IMG/VR virus record: IMGVR_UViG_3300030106_006359
Coordinates: 1 to 28,616 of that record
Origin: a virus
Length of the DNA: 28,616 nt
Reading direction: 5' to 3' (one strand)
Shown here piece after piece: positions 27,769 through 28,616 of this stretch (position 1 is the first letter of the stretch; each line of letters starts with the position of its first letter). Under the pieces are notes generated by a model that saw only the letters and a program-made list of their open reading frames with translations, was not told where the DNA came from and did no database searches. The position numbers were made by a program, and so were the translations under genes.

Positions 27769-28616
27769 ATGGCAGCAACGTTTGTAAATAATTTAAGAGT
27801 AGCGGAACCAGCAGATGGCGATGCTGATTGGGGCACTACGACAAATGCTTCGCTTGAATTAATTGGTGAAGCGCTTGGCATTGGCGAAGAAGGGATTACA
27901 ACCAATGCCGATACGCACACTTCTACTGTAGCTGATGGTTCTACTGATCCTGCACGAGCACTCCACTTAAAATATACAGGCACTTTAGATTCTGCCTGTA
28001 CGATTACGATTGCCCCAAACACATTGAAGCGGGTACAAATCATCGAAAATGCCACCAGTGGTAGCCAATCAATCATTATTAAACAAGGCTCTGGTGCGAC
28101 AGTCACGATAACCAATGGCACCAAACGTATTGTGTATTTGGACGGGGCAGGATCTGGCGCAGCCGTGGTCGATGTCACCGCTGCCGCTTTCGGATCGCAA
28201 GCATTCTATGTGCCATCAGGCTCGACAGGCAACAGACCCACAGGTGTTGCAGGAGCTTTTCGTTACAACAGTACGACAGGCGCTTTTGAAGGATATACAG
28301 ATTCTTGGGGCGATATTGGTGGTTCGGGTGCAACCAGTGTATCGCTTACGGAAGCAACAGGAGATGGCAGTACCACGGCATTTACGCTGTCAACCGCACC
28401 GGGGTCAGAGAACAATACCCAAGTATTTATTGATGGTGTCTACCAAGAAAAAGGTACCTATGCTGTTTCTGGAACGACATTAACTTTCAGCACGGCTCCT
28501 CCAAATGGCAGCAGTGTGGAGGTAACAGGGTTTTCAGAGTCTTCCGTAGGAACGCCCGGTGATGGCACAGTCACCACCGCTAAACTAGCAGATGATGCAG
28601 TGACCGCTGCAAAACT
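27769..28616 (+). CDS. Tail fibre protein, N-terminal part
   Basis: The reading frame stays open to the end of the window (282 complete codons), so the C-terminal receptor-binding end is missing. The start (MAATFVNNLRVAEPADGDAD, WGTTTNASLELIGEALG) is typical of phage fibre N termini. Later segments are beta-rich, with a central FRYNSTTGAFEGYTDSWGDI motif, then LTEATGDGSTTAFTLSTAP and VFIDGVYQEKGTYAVSGTTL, and a final TAKLADDAVTAAK of the repeat type found in fibres. It should bind the host surface. Confidence 0.8.
   Translation, partial: MAATFVNNLRVAEPADGDADWGTTTNASLELIGEALGIGEEGITTNADTHTSTVADGSTDPARALHLKYTGTLDSACTITIAPNTLKRVQIIENATSGSQSIIIKQGSGATVTITNGTKRIVYLDGAGSGAAVVDVTAAAFGSQAFYVPSGSTGNRPTGVAGAFRYNSTTGAFEGYTDSWGDIGGSGATSVSLTEATGDGSTTAFTLSTAPGSENNTQVFIDGVYQEKGTYAVSGTTLTFSTAPPNGSSVEVTGFSESSVGTPGDGTVTTAKLADDAVTAAK

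Noticed and set aside
1-28616. tRNA or rRNA genes
   Set aside because: No T-loop plus acceptor-stem combination or rRNA segment was seen on either strand by eye.

Overview
This window is a stretch of a tailed double-stranded DNA phage genome (Caudoviricetes). Every convincing gene is on the + strand and neighbours are tightly packed, many joined by ATGA or TAATG overlaps. A paired inner- and outer-membrane spanin implies a Gram-negative host. The gene content and many of the small unnamed proteins resemble, from memory, uncultured marine phages. The portal, an SU10-type adaptor and the absence of a recognisable tape-measure protein favour a short-tailed (podovirus-like) particle. The window opens just before its first gene and stops inside a tail-fibre gene. 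No integrase, repressor of the CI type, RNA polymerase, helicase or primase is visible.

Layout. 36-2638 is a lysis cassette: a small exported protein, a zinc-ribbon protein, i-spanin and embedded o-spanin, a class 3 lipase, an EF-hand membrane protein that is the best holin candidate, and a GH24 endolysin. 2631-5005 holds a DUF6378-like protein, a family A DNA polymerase with proofreading domain, and a small unknown. 5006-6680 is a regulatory and small-gene region: two promoter-to-terminator units with no good ORF (candidate small RNAs) flank a ribbon-helix-helix regulator, followed by a secreted staphylococcal-nuclease-type enzyme and small proteins. 6681-7060 is AT-rich and non-coding, with a parS-like palindrome and GTAAC repeats.

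7061-10460 carries the small terminase, a PD-(D/E)xK nuclease overlapping it by 104 bases, a tandem pair of paralogous unknowns, a gp88-like protein and several small proteins. 10461-10964 is non-coding, with a terminator, a GC-rich tandem-repeat block, a perfect 14-bp palindrome and promoter-like sequence just before the large terminase. 10965-21577 is packaging and head assembly: large terminase, a large protein with a HELQH metalloprotease motif, portal, small proteins, a GroES-like co-chaperonin, scaffold, a conserved head-region protein, a decoration-like protein and the major capsid protein. After a terminator, 21706-28616 holds virion surface proteins, a run of very basic small proteins, head-tail connector proteins and the start of a tail fibre.

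How it fits together: terminases, portal, scaffold, capsid and adaptors build and fill the head, probably helped by the phage co-chaperonin. The polymerase and nucleases serve replication and nucleotide recycling. The lysis cassette opens the host envelope in inner membrane, wall and outer membrane steps. A recurring motif near CTTGCTAAA-N-TCGCATAT occurs in front of several transcription units and may be a phage promoter or operator.
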